Shown here: positions 11,362 through 23,676 of the stretch, piece after piece | Position numbering within the stretch: position 1 is the stretch's first letter | Layout: each line of letters begins with the position of its first letter | From: Cyanoderma ruficeps | Lineage: Eukaryota; Chordata; Aves; Passeriformes; Timaliidae | Reading direction: 5' to 3' | Length of the DNA stretch: 64,000 bases | Assembly (NCBI GenBank): GCA_008694505.1 | Contig: VZDJ01000090.1 | Span: 5,821,521 to 5,885,520, forward strand | Made by a program: the position numbers and the translations under genes | The notes under the pieces: model-generated | Told to the model about the DNA's origin: nothing | What the model saw: the letters and a program-made list of their open reading frames with translations, nothing else | Database searches by the model: none

Positions 11362-14300
11362 GTAAGGAGAGTTATGCAATCCCAGAAAGCATTTACTGTG
11401 AATTCTGAATTTTGTTTTCTGCTTCCTCTCCCTAATTCTGATAAATTAGTAATTACTTACCAGATTAAATTATAACATTAGATTGCTTTTGCAGCAGAGG
11501 AAATATAAGTTTAAAGAAAAAAACTACTCTTGATCTAAAACCCCACAAAACAAGACTTTTGATTTCAATCTGGATCAGATCTTTGCAGCTGAGTTATAAT
11601 CTTGAAAACTGATGTTTATTATGGAAACAGTGACATAACCTCTATTCTTTTGGTTCTGGCAGACATGGCAAAAATATCCAGAGACCATTTTTTCTGACTG
11701 AGTTCTTTGCTAGCCTCTTTGGACTTTGCTGTCTGAGTTTTTGCCAATTTTACTGCCATTCATTTTAACTAAAACCGTCATGGAAATATATCAGTTTGTA
11801 GGAACCATTAAGAAATAACACCATTACACATGTTTAATAGGTTAGTTGAGGGGTGGGGGAAGTTTAGCAACTTCTGCTGTGTCATGTTCATTCCAAAACA
11901 GTGGAGTCCAAAAGGTTCATGTGAAAGAGAAGTCTGTAGGAGAAAAGTAAAGGTAAATTGCCAAGAAAATCATACTTGTTGTGAATTACTTTTGTTGCAA
12001 GTAAAGTCATGTTGCACAAGGTCTGCAAAGGTTTATTGATTCTTTAACTAGCAGGAACAGTTGGCAAGCATCCCTAGTATATTTAGGCTTTGTCTCTATC
12101 ATTTTAATATTTTTTTATTATTCAATTTGCCATTAAAAGCCCATGGCAACCTAGCACTGTGCTTATGTCCTCCTACAGTCATTAAAAAGACAGAATCTGT
12201 TTTGAGAAACATTAAGCTTACATGCAAAATCATGAAATCCTAGAGTAATAACTTGTTTATAACCTTAGTTTCTCCCTTATGATAGTCTTTAATAAGAAGT
12301 CACATTGTTTTTCTGCAAATACAGAGCTATAGTATCTTTGATACATGCAAAAGGCATCTGCTATTAATGTGTTTCACTAATCAAAACCCAAAAAATCTAT
12401 CCAAACCAGCTGTCTAACATAATGAAAAATAATGTTGCTTTGTAGTTATGTTGTCTTGTAGAGAGAATATCTATCAGAGACATTAAAGAATGTAATATAC
12501 AATTAGATACAAATGCAAGGGTTTTTTAGCACACACATAAGGGTGCTTTTAGGATTTTCTGACCTAAATGTGTATCCAAGATGGTATTCCTAAAAGGTTT
12601 GGTAGGATTTTGTAGGTGTGTGGAATTTTAAATACTTAAGTATTTTTATCAGAGTAGGAAGCTTTTTCTTGAAGTAAATCTAGCCAATATTAACTTTATG
12701 AGTCCATTCGTATTTTCTGTTGTTTTCTGTGCTTTTTCTATAGATAAGCTCTCTCTTTTCCCCTTTTTCTTGAATCTCTGGATTTTTTTTTCTCATTCTG
12801 TATGTGCAAAACAGATGAACTTTTGTTTATTCAAGTTTTTGTGAAATTTAAGATTAGGTAAACATTAGGAACAGAAAATTTAGGTAGTGAAGTTTCCAAT
12901 GTTTCTGAGTGATTGAAGGCAAGTGGGTTATAATGGAAACTTTATTCAGCTTTGCTTGATAGCCCTCAAGAACAGAATATACCAAATCTGAAATCCCTTA
13001 TTTGTATCCTCATATTTTTAGGTGAATCAGATCTCTGCTTGAACCTGATATGTAGAGTCCACAGCTAATTGCGTAAAATCTGACAGGCTAACAAGGGTTT
13101 AAAAATAGGTGTACCCTGGACAATGATAAAGCAAGCACAGCAGCACTGGAGCTGCCCTTACCAATATCAGAGATTGGCTTCCCTTAGCTGGTATTTCTTT
13201 AGTCTCTTTCTGTATCTAATTTATGTAACATCCTGTAAAGCATTTTATGCTTGTAAGCTGTGTCCCATAAGATGAGGATATACTAAACATCCAGACTAAG
13301 AGTATAAATAGTGCTGAAAAATATGTTCTTTTTCACATGCAGTCTTGTCTGAAGAGTGCAGATTTTCATTGTTTGATGTGCTGATCCTCTGGTTCAGCCT
13401 TCATGAAACACTCACTTTGCATAGCATCACTCAAAAGTCTGCTTGTGGAGCATCATTTCTGGTGGCTGCATGACAGGGAAGTAGAGTTTGCCTTCTGGGT
13501 CTCATTTATTTCCCCCAGCATTCCCCTGGTGAGCAAAGGAAATATGCCTAAGCATGTTTTGAGTTGGCCCCATCTATATTAGTAAGTGTTAATTCAGGTT
13601 GCATGACTAGCTCCCACTTAATGAAGAACTTATTCTTTTCCTTTAAGGGTCAGTTTCATTTTCAGACCAATCAGACTAGTTAGGCTGCACGTGACTTTCT
13701 GTGTAAAACTTTTCTGGGTAATTTCAATGCAATTCCAGTTATGTGCAAACAAAATGAATAAGCATGTGCAAGACAGTGAATGAATGTTTTCTTTTCCTAA
13801 CAGCCAGACAGAAATCCTGACTGCATGCTGGCTGACAGCACCATAGTTAATGTCAGTAGATGTGGACCTGGGTAAACGAAAAAAACCCAAAAAACAGACT
13901 AACAGAATAGTCAGAAACATTGCATATCTCTGTAATTTCCTTAAAATAGGGTTTGCCTTTCTTATAACACGGAGGGTTTTTTTGTTTGCTCACTGTGCTA
14001 TTTTAGGACCTGTAAAAATGTCCGATGTCAGATCTGTGAAGAAAAAACATGTTGTCCATTAAACACAATTTGAAAAAGGAATATGGGGAGTGTGTGTCTT
14101 CCAGTAAAGATAATGCAAAAGAAGTTTTAAGAGCATTGATACTTAATTTTGGGATTATTTTATATTTTTTTCTTAATCAGCACACTCAGTTTCATTTCTG
14201 GTATGAGGCTCAGTGTCTGCTGTGACTTGTAATAAACTTCCTTTTAGTCTTCAGTCTTTCATCATCCTTTAAAGTATGTTAACATGCTGTGGAATCCCAC

Positions 14301-15189
14301 TGACTTCGTTGGAGAAAAATCCCCCACCCGATAGATAACTGGATGCCCAGGAGTCCAGTGCTGTGGCAGCCTGGTGGTGTTCCCTTGCTTTGCAGGACGC
14401 AGTGTCAAGTGGGAGCAGGCAGAGTCTGCACAGCCATGCCTCACCTTGGGGGCAAAGGATTCAGCAATGTGATGGGCATTCACCTGTGTGAGTGAGACAA
14501 TTCCCCCTACTGAATCAAAATTATTCTCATTAATGAGCTAGAGGCCTGTCTGTCTAAACTGTTGGCTCTGGGTGTGTGGAAAAGAGAGAACAACATGAAT
14601 ATTTTTGCAGGCTTAGTAAGTGAACAAAACAGACTGAACTTCCCTTGTTTCCGGTCTCTTAATTCTCATATTTCCATGTCACCCAATCATCTCAAAAAAT
14701 CCAAGGCTTTGTATTACATACTGTGCGTAGTGTTTATGATTTCTGTGCTCCTGCAAGCCTAAAGTAGGTCCTAAAGAAATGATAAAAGGTCCATGTATAG
14801 TATTATTAAAAAAAAGATTTCTCTTTGTAACCTTAATGGAACCTCATGAGCTCTAAGAGCTTGCTAGGCATCTTTATACCTGGCACGAGAAGTGTCACAA
14901 TGGCATTAATTGGTAGGGTTTTGTAGTTTCTAATAGGATTTGGGCATGGGTGTGGGGGAGGGAAACCTTACTTTTGGACAGAGGGGTTTGTGGGTTTTGT
15001 TAAGCATCCACTCTTCTACCAAAGGGCATGAAAAAAAAAAAGGTTGGGGAAATTGCATTTAGTTCAGAAAGGCCCAGTTCTGTTTTTACAGACTTTGCTT
15101 CCCTCTGTCCATGGCACAGGCCGTGGGTGCACGTCCGTGTCACCTCTGTGCAGTGCTTTCCGTGTGTGTCTCCCTCCTCAGTGCGAGGA

Positions 15190-15340
15190 GTAGCGTAAAT
15201 CAATAGTAACTACTCGCCGCCCACTCCAAGCTGGGTTACGCAATAGCGCATACCATGTACACGGAGACAAAAAGGGAAAAGGCACACACAGGCTTTACAT
15301 TCAAAAGCTCTTGCATAATTTTTCTTTTCTACAGCCAAAA
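15190..15340. promoter_or_regulatory. Candidate conserved non-coding element
   Basis: In an otherwise CpG-poor, AT-rich neighbourhood, this segment keeps several CpGs in non-repetitive text (for example ACTCGCCGCCCACTCC and TTACGCAATAGCGCATAC). TTACGCAAT resembles a C/EBP or PAR-bZIP type site. Retained CpGs outside a CpG island can mark purifying selection. That is inference only: no alignment is available and no gene promoter is evident. Confidence 0.2.
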
Positions 15341-16871
15341 AGGAAAAAAAAAAAAAAGGGAAATAACAGATGGGGAGACTTGCAGGGTGTTTTTTCCCTT
15401 TTCTCAGACTGTACAGAGGCGAGCTTGTTTAACATCCATGGTCATTTTTAATTGCCCCGTGCTGCAGATAAGCAAGGCAGGCTTGCTTATGCTTGAAAAT
15501 AAGACTTTTTTCCAGCTTCCATGATGTGGTGCACTTCTCAGGTAATATAAGACAATCTGTTATGAAGTGTTTAAGGCTGAATTGGTTATTTGTTTAGTCG
15601 TAATGAAAAAAGGAAAAGAAACACCTCACTTCAACTGCTCGATACATGTTGCAAAGTGAAAGAGGGACGAGGAGTAAGTGAAGTTGGATTGAATTCTCTG
15701 ACGTTAGCTTGAGCTTTTTTTTCTTTTAATCTTTTTTCCTTTCTGAAAAGCAAAATATCTCTCAATGTAATATTTATGTAAAAAGCCAGTTATGTAACTC
15801 TTGCCTGCCTTTCGCTTTTGTTACCTCTCAGGACTGTACAGCTCTACTGTTTTTTCCTGACAACAGACTGTATTAAAACCTGCAAATCCTGATGAAAGGA
15901 AAGAACGACTGGGTGCCCACAGCACAGACTTTAATTTTGAGCCTTTTTAAGGGCTTCAGGCTGGAAGACAATGGATCTATTTAAGATCTGGTTTTGGCTG
16001 GAGGAATTCTTATTGAGTATTTTCTTGTCACAGCGTGCTCTGGAACATCCCTGGCTTCTGCACAGTGTTTCTGCCTCTCTCCTCTCTCTTCTACCCCGCC
16101 CTCCAACTTTTGGATGTTTCCTTTCCTCTCCTGACCTTAATGCAAGTGTCAGGTCAGTCTCTGTGTAACAGCAGCAAGTGCAGAACAGTGAAATTTTAGG
16201 TTGTGCTGAACTTTATTTATTCATTTCTATTTTAAGTGATTGATGTCTGTAAAGATCCAGAGATTCTGATAATTAGAATTGGTTGGGGTATTTTAATTTA
16301 CTTCTGTCAAATGCAAGAAAAAGGTACATATAGCCAAAATAATAATTAATTTAAAAAAGTAAAAAATAGGTATTCTTAGGCTTCAAGAAATGGAAGAAAT
16401 GGGTCAGTAATAAAGAAAAGTTCGTACTTTTTTTTCTCTTCATACTACAGGAGAAAATTATTCCTCTAGCTATTGCAACCAATTTATTCCTAGTTGTATC
16501 CTCTGAGGATCTGACCTGTTTGTGGTTGCAAGCATTGTGCCAGGGTTTGTTTTCTTTTGCCCTTTACAAATCGTTCTTGTCTGTGTGCACATTCTTGGAC
16601 AGATTCTTCCCCAGTGTAACGCTACTAATTCTGTTGATACGATGTCAGGAGTCTATTAGGTCAATTATAAAGTTATAGGGCTCAATCCTCAGTTATTTTA
16701 AAGTGTTTTTCTGGCATTAGAAAAGAGCCATAAAATGAGTCTGTGTGTGAATTATAGCCACTTCAGGCATAATAAAAATAAAATAAAAAAATGAAGCTGA
16801 CATCTTTCAACAGTGATCACTGAGAAAAACTTTAAATGAAACAGGGGTTTGTGAAAACAGGAAGTAGAATA

Positions 16872-16911
16872 TTTTAAGCTCTGCAAGTATGTTTTAAGCT
16901 GTGTAAGTATA
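16872..16911 (+). repeat. 20-bp tandem duplication, two copies
   Basis: TTTTAAGCTCTGCAAGTATG (16872-16891) is followed directly by TTTTAAGCTGTGTAAGTATA (16892-16911), with 17 of 20 matches. A small, partly decayed local duplication of no evident function. Confidence 0.8.
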
Positions 16912-18520
16912 TTTCACCAAACTTCTGGGGAGTACACATAAATTCAGAAATGTATTGGAACACCTGGATTCTGAAACCAGCCCTTGCTTTGGCTCTGGGC
17001 AATGAAAACTTCTTCTTCCTCCATTTGTGTCTCAGTAAAGAATCACTTAGGGATTATCCTGGCAGATACTGTTTTATTGTGCCCTTCAGAAATATTCTAA
17101 ACCTATTTTAGTAACGTTTATAAAATCAATTCAGATACATAGGGAGAAGGCATTGAAATAATTTGTAGAGGTTAAAAAATTATGTAAATTTCAGGTCGGC
17201 GTTGCCACACAGACCAAACTGTGGACACCAACCATATATGAGATTTAATAACCCTATGTAATGTAATGATAATATATAAATGAAAATAACCTTGGTCATC
17301 AGATGATTAAATTCTGGAAGACTATCCTGTAGGAATTATAGGGCCTGAAAACCTGTGTAATTGCAAGGTCTGTCTGAATCAGCATATCAATAGCAGTTTA
17401 TAAAACAGTTGCATGCAGTGGAGGAGAGTAACCGCCTTAAAATCCCTTATCCTGGTGTCCCTCATAGCTGTCAGCCCTTTATAAAATGCTTGGAAGATGT
17501 AAATGGTGTAACTTTAGAGAGAACATGCTCAGTAATGAGTCCAGTGTTTGACTTAATCAAAAGAGTAATCATTTGTCTTTGAGTGAAAATTACTTTCTGC
17601 TTGTCTTTTCAGAGTCTCAGTCTGTAAGTTTTTTGTCGGCACTGATTGCAATGGGAGACTTATTTGGAATAGGTGTACCAAACCTGATAACTTTTAATGG
17701 CAGACAAGCAATTTCCCCTCTTAAAGGCATGTGCCTCGCTTCTCAGTTACTGAGGCATTTCTCTGCATGTCACCAGGTTACCCCTCACATCTCAGTCTTC
17801 AGTCCCTGGCTTTGCTTTGTATGCTTGGGTGGACTGCTAGCAAGACACTAACCTTCCTTAATGGCCAGACAAACATTTAATTATTTCCTGAGTATTTTCT
17901 AATTTAAAAAGAGAAAAGCCCTTCTAAATGCCTGCTGCTAAAACTCCGGTTATATATGCACGGTTGAGCAGCAACCAGAACGAGGGAATTTTGTGTGTTC
18001 TGCAGAATGGAAATCTAATTTTAATTTATGGAGGAGAGGGTGATTTGACTTGACCAGATGCTAGACATGCAACCTGTGAAACTTCTGTCTGCCTAAATTC
18101 ATAGGCAAAATAGGCAAAAGGGATGGTTTGAACAGTTTCTGAAATGAGATGTTAATATTCAGTTTTAATGAATAAGTCTTCACTTCACAACTTAAAAAGA
18201 CTCTGCTATTTTATTTTTAAACATAAGCTGTTTGAGTCCTGTCTCTGTGAAGATCTGTGCCTTAGTTTTCTTAAATTCAAGTTTGTTATTTTAGAGAAAA
18301 GGTTAAATATGAACCCTAAAGATTTAAAAACAGCAACAAAAATGAGAAGAGCTCTACATTAATTTTTATTTTTAAATTTCATTCTTTGTCTTCCCTGACA
18401 CATACTTGGGGTTGGGTATATTTGAAAAATAGCTAGCTAAATTATTTTGCTGTATCTAGCAATATGCTGAATTAGCTATGGTAGGCTTTTTATCTGGCAA
18501 TTATTCTGCAAGGTTTCCTG

Positions 18521-18544
18521 CCTCCCTCCCTCCCTCCCTTCCTC
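18521..18544 (+). repeat. (CCCT)n microsatellite
   Basis: A short tetranucleotide tract, near-perfect, pyrimidine-only on the plus strand. It lies at the left edge of a somewhat GC-richer stretch (about 18600-19240). Confidence 0.9.
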
Positions 18545-20039
18545 AGAACAGTCGTTTCTGCAACTCTCACACTTTGGTTGAAGTTTATGACAATTTTGTG
18601 TCCTTCACTATCAGTGATTCATTGCTAGCGCCTTCAGTAGTTTCACTGGTCTTTCTGCCTCGCAGAAGTCCCTAGGAAACGCTGCAAGAAGCGAGGCTTT
18701 TGGAGCAATTGTAACAAAAGTATCAGGCCTAGCTGCGCTGAATGTTCCCGCAGCCCTCCTTTTCAAAGGTATTATCTTCCACACTGGCAGCAGGCAACGC
18801 AGCTGGTTCATTTCTCCCGGAGAGAAGCTGTGTATCCTTGCCCTTGCTGTTTAACCCGTGTGTGCAGGTGGGCCCTGACTCCTGCAGGGGAAGTCCAGCG
18901 CTGTGGGGTAGCTGTGGGCATGTCTGCAGTGCCCTGAGAAGGCCAGCACCTGGATGCTCCTTCCTTTTTTTCCTCTGTACTGCGGTTGATGTTTCTGTGT
19001 TGCCATTAAACGAAGCAAGGGCTCTGTTTGGACTGAGTGCCTCCATCAGGGAGCCCCACAAGAGGATGTTTGGTGTTGTCTGTCAGAACCCACGTGGGGA
19101 AGGAGAGCATCCTTGTTTGCTCATGGATTTGTTCCCTGGATGTCTGGTCTTGTCACTGCCAGCTACTGAATGCCCGTGGCTGGGGTGGGAAGGGCGTTTA
19201 AGCTCTCTTCACCTTGTTGATGCAGAGGCCTAAAAACAACTCCTTAAGAGGTGACCTTTAGTATCTGTAGTAGAAGAGAGCAGGGAGCTGGAATTGATGA
19301 TCCGGAAAGTGTGCTCCAGGGTAAAATCTTGTAAAAAACCTAACTATTTCAGTTAGTTCGGTTTCTGTGGGGACTCGATTTGAGGTATTACTTCATAATT
19401 TCAACTGAAGAAACCTCTGACTTGTGTGACTTTTTGGACGCGTGATGAAACTCACCCCTTTAGGGAAGTTCTTGCAGGGACAAGATACAAAGAGAGTTTG
19501 TCTGTGTAAGCAGCTGAGAGGATTGCTCAGTTCCCGAGTTTGTGCTGATTTATGTGTGACTGGTTGCAGCAGAATAGATGGACTCGCTGCTTTGACTATG
19601 AACAAGAGAAAAATACACTCAGTTGATAATGCTTTAAATCAAAATAAATAATGGTGCTCTTCTTCATGGAAGGACTGTAAAAATATATTAGCATAAAACA
19701 GTGCAGAAAGCATCTGAAACCACCTTTGTCCACAGTTTCCACTACATATATTTCTTAAACTGTTTTTCTCTTCACATTTTTTATTAAATATCCTGATTGT
19801 CTTCAGCTCCTTACATCACTGGAACAAAAAAAATGACAAAGTTTCAATGCCATCTTGTAGGTTCCATCTAAATATACATTCCTGATTAAAAAGTGTCAGT
19901 CGCTGCTGAGGCTGGAAATGGCCTGTTCTGCTTTGAGGAAGGGGGAGGCAGATCACTAATGGTTGCTCAGGCTGTCATGTTTCTGAGAATCAGCTGTTTT
20001 TTCTTTATACTGCAAAGATTAAACAAAGAATGTTAAACA

Positions 20040-20350
20040 TTTCCCAATTTAGCATTTATAATGGAAAGCGGCTGTAGGGCCACAGCTTGCTGCTGCAAGG
20101 GCAGGCGTTCGTATGAGGAGTTGCTTAAAAAGGCTTTTATTTTCTTTGAAGGCCCATCCATTCTCCCAGCCCGGCCGCTGTGCTTTGCAATCAGGTGGAG
20201 GCAGCTTTAAATTTTTACTTTCATTTAAGTAGGAGCTAATTTACGTTGGGAAATGAAAGTTAAAGCATCTCAGCCATCTGCAAAGTGGAGGAGGAGGCAG
20301 TGGGTTTCTTTAACTTTTCACATCTCTACAATCCTTTTTCACACCAACAG
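20040..20350. promoter_or_regulatory. Candidate conserved non-coding element
   Basis: High-complexity sequence without repeats, with several retained CpGs (AGCCCGGCCGCTGTGC, GGCGTTCGTATGAGG) and AT-rich words (GGAGCTAATTTACGTTGGG) resembling homeobox-type sites. It looks unlike the low-complexity DNA around it. Conservation is inferred from texture alone and must be tested by alignment. Confidence 0.2.
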
Positions 20351-21618
20351 GCGAGCAAAAATTATCTTTCAGAGCTCTTATTAGTAATAATATGTAGTAT
20401 TAATGATATAATTTCTTAGCTTTGATTCTTTATATTAGTTTCTAAGATATATCTGTTGGATAAGTTCAGTTGCCTTTGTGCTTGCATCCAGCTCAGGAGT
20501 TTAGAAATAAAAAGTTGTAATCTTTAGTGCAGCAAAATCACGTTTTTTGACCTCCAGACAGCACAACTTCCTCTGTAACATTTCATTAGGGATTAAGTGG
20601 AGCTCTGTGACTTTCTGTTTGTCATAGTAAAGGCAAAGGACACTTAAGGGTGTCTGGTAAATAAAAAGAAAACAAAAAAAGGAGGAGTGGCATTTTTGTA
20701 TACTGTCACTGAATATAGTTTTATAGGTTTTGGTTATCACCCTTTCTTATTTTTCAGTTTTGAACAGTTCATAGTGGAGACAAAAAAATTGTTCAGTCTT
20801 TTATAGTTAAGAATTTCAGTGTTGTGCTAATATGTATTTTATTTCCTGTTGGAATGGGTGTTAATACAGTTAGTTGGGTTTTATTAACAGAGCAGCTAAA
20901 AATGTCCTTTGCCTGCCTCTCCATTGGCTAGTTTTCAGAAATTCAGTAGTCCTCTGTCATCTCACAGGGACAAGAGTTAAACTTCTTATATAATTAAACC
21001 ATTTTCAGAAAAAAATATTTCTGGTTTCTTGTATAAACTGTAAGCACGGTAAAGAAATCAGATATCCATTTTCTGCCTTCTCCAGCCTGCCTGCAAGTGG
21101 GTTTTGTCTAAACAAAATCGCCTTGTACTCAGCTGTCACAAACATTTGTGTATTACTTAGATGTCTACATGAGTAATTTCATTTGCCTCCTTCAGTAGCT
21201 TAAATATGTTTGCAAATGCTTGCCCACCTTTTCGTTCCTTAAGGCAAGCTTTCTGCAATTTTTTTTTATAACTCCAAGTTTGAATATAAAAAATATTTCA
21301 ATCTTCTTGTGACTACATTTCTTACAGAATGTTGGAATTTTTGGACTGTGCATCTGTTTAGGCATGTGGAGAAAGACAAGACTGAGATCATGTAAGTCAT
21401 GAAACCGAGGGCGAATAATCCATACTTTGTTCTTTCACCATTTTTACAATTTATACCCAGATGCAAGTAATAGACGAAAAAGAAGAAAAACTAGTTAGCT
21501 TTTATTTTTAAAGTGATTAATGAAAAGCAAAGTTCAAATGAGGCCACAAATTCTGGTGGTGCACAATGGGTCGATTTATTTTGTAAATAGACCATGGATA
21601 ATTAACCATAAAACAAAA

Positions 21619-21664
21619 CTTTTCTTTTTTTTTTTCTTTTTTCTTTTTCTTTCTTTCTTTTTCT
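21619..21664 (+). repeat. Polypyrimidine (T/C) tract
   Basis: Forty-six bases of only T and C, mostly T-runs broken by single C, ending in (CTTT)n. It could adopt triplex structure. It is not followed by a recognisable exon. Confidence 0.9.
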
Positions 21665-23661
21665 GAAAATTGCATAATGACACTGGTTTCTTTTAGTTGC
21701 TGTGAGTTGCACAGAGGGATAACAACTTATTCACAACTGGTTGCAACTAGTTAGAGCCAAGAAAAGAAAAATCCCAGAGCAAAGAGAGGAAAAAGGCTGT
21801 CAAAACCCTACTGCACTTGCAGTTTTGTAGTCAGGCATTCGCTAATGGCTACAGACTGGGAGAAGCATGAGTAGATATTTACATACTCTGATGGTGCTTG
21901 CCGTGTTATCCCACGTTTTGGCTCAAAACTCACAAGAAAAAGACAGCCCCTGCAGCTGGCCTTGTAGTCCACGATTTTGTATTGACTCCTAAATAGAATC
22001 GTTTATGCTTTGTTGCAAGTTTCCATTATGTGTCTTACTACTCTGACACTGAGGGAAGAGTCTTCTGGATAGTCATAGTCTGACTTGCTGCCAAGTCCTC
22101 TCGTGAGCCAGAGAGTGATGCTAGTGTTTCAGATATGTGATATGAGAAAACTGTCTGCCCAACATCCCCAAAACTTGTCTCTTCATAATCCACAGTCATC
22201 TGTGGAAGGGATCTCTGATGCCCAAGAAGGAGAAGGTCCAATTTGTTGTGAAAGTACATTCACTATTAATTAAAACTACCAGCTGGGATTACAGCCCTGG
22301 AGACTGTAAATAAAGTAGAGCCTGAGATGTTCAGATGATAATATGGCCACTTTTGTGGTGGTTTATATTAGTTGCCAGTACTTAGATTTGCTCATCTCAT
22401 GCCAATTTATTAGAGTGAAGAGAAGGATCATGTAGGTAGCAGTCAACATGCAAGAGGTTGGAGTTGCCACACAGCAACGGAGTATATGGACACCTTAGCT
22501 TGCTCTCACATGCCACGTGTGCCTTAAAATGCTTTTGACTGTATATGCAAGACCCGCAATTCACACAAAGCTAAAATCTGTGCTCATGTCGCCTGTTGGT
22601 GGGGCTGTGCTGTGTTTCACAGATGGTGACTCCGAGGGACTTGCAAAAAGCCGTCCTCACTGCAAACAATAGCCTGGGTGGGCAGAGGTAGTGGTGATTA
22701 TCACCGGCATTGTTTTGGCTGTGTTGACTCATTTGTTACAGCAGGGGTACAGACTGGTGTTTGTCAGGGTTCTCTATCTGACACTGATTTGCGGGCATGA
22801 GGTTTCTTCTGCGAATTTGGAGAATTTCTTTTTCGGAATGTACTGCGAGACTGAGGAGAGGAGAAGCAGATCGTTAACGTCAGACCATCACCTCTACCTG
22901 CTCGAGCTTAGTGCAGATAACTGGGAATAAGCATTCCGTGGTTTTAGTCTAGACCCCAGCTACAAGGCAGGATCTCAGATCAGCGCTTTAAACCCATAGC
23001 TAGAGAACTGATGAGTTCCCACCGTGTTACTGACACTGGTAACTACAACACATGGGCTGCCACTTTTAATCTGCTTTCAGGCCAAAGAGGTGAGTTAAAA
23101 TAGCACTTAGTTGGAGCAGGAGACCTCTGTTGTGGGTGAGAGTCATGCTGGGGGCAACATTAGCATAGTACTTGCAAACTACATTGCAGTGGAGACAAGA
23201 CCCCAAAAATAAGTTAACTCTCCAAGGCTCAATACAGTCTTTGGCTTCTCTACAGGTCCTCTTGGAAGGGAAGCCAGCCAAGGTCCACTGTGGTAGTGCT
23301 AAAAGGATGAGCCTGGCCCATGGCATCCCCCTTGAAGCTGCTCTTTGTCAAGCTTGTGTTTCTGGGAAGTCTGGCAATGTATGGAATCTGCTACATACTG
23401 TTTATGAGTTAGAACTTGATTTTATTGACTAACAGAGTCCTTGTATCTTGTGACAATATTTTTCTGTGCTTTGCATCATGCCAACGAGACAGGGGAGTGG
23501 TGTTGGCATGTCTTTGTATGAATAGGTCTGTCATTAAATATTTGAAATAGAAACATCTGAAATAGATCTTGCCTGAGAAGAACAATGGGATAACTAGAGA
23601 AAGCCAGTTTTCTCCAAATTTGCTTTTGGGGCTGGGAGTTTTAAGCAAACAGAATGAAGGG

Positions 23662-23676
23662 AAAAAAAAAAAAAAA
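23662..23676 (+). repeat. Poly-A run (15 A)
   Basis: Uninterrupted A-run inside a purine-rich stretch (about 23650-23790). No retroposed gene is visible upstream. Confidence 0.9.

Larger units (their letters stand above)
11410..18510. other. Unique non-coding DNA, no gene seen
   Basis: Long AT-rich stretch without a recognisable gene or transposon. Open frames are short and composition-driven. It includes a candidate conserved element (15190-15340), a poly-A/purine run at about 15344-15360 and a 20-bp tandem duplication (16872-16911), listed separately where useful. Confidence 0.55.

Noticed and set aside
18742..19233. Longest open frame (163 codons, plus strand)
   Set aside because: It lies in a GC-richer block where stops are rarer, overlaps a 110-codon frame on the other strand and has no domain or splice context. 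Composition is Cys/Leu/Ser-rich, as in chance frames.
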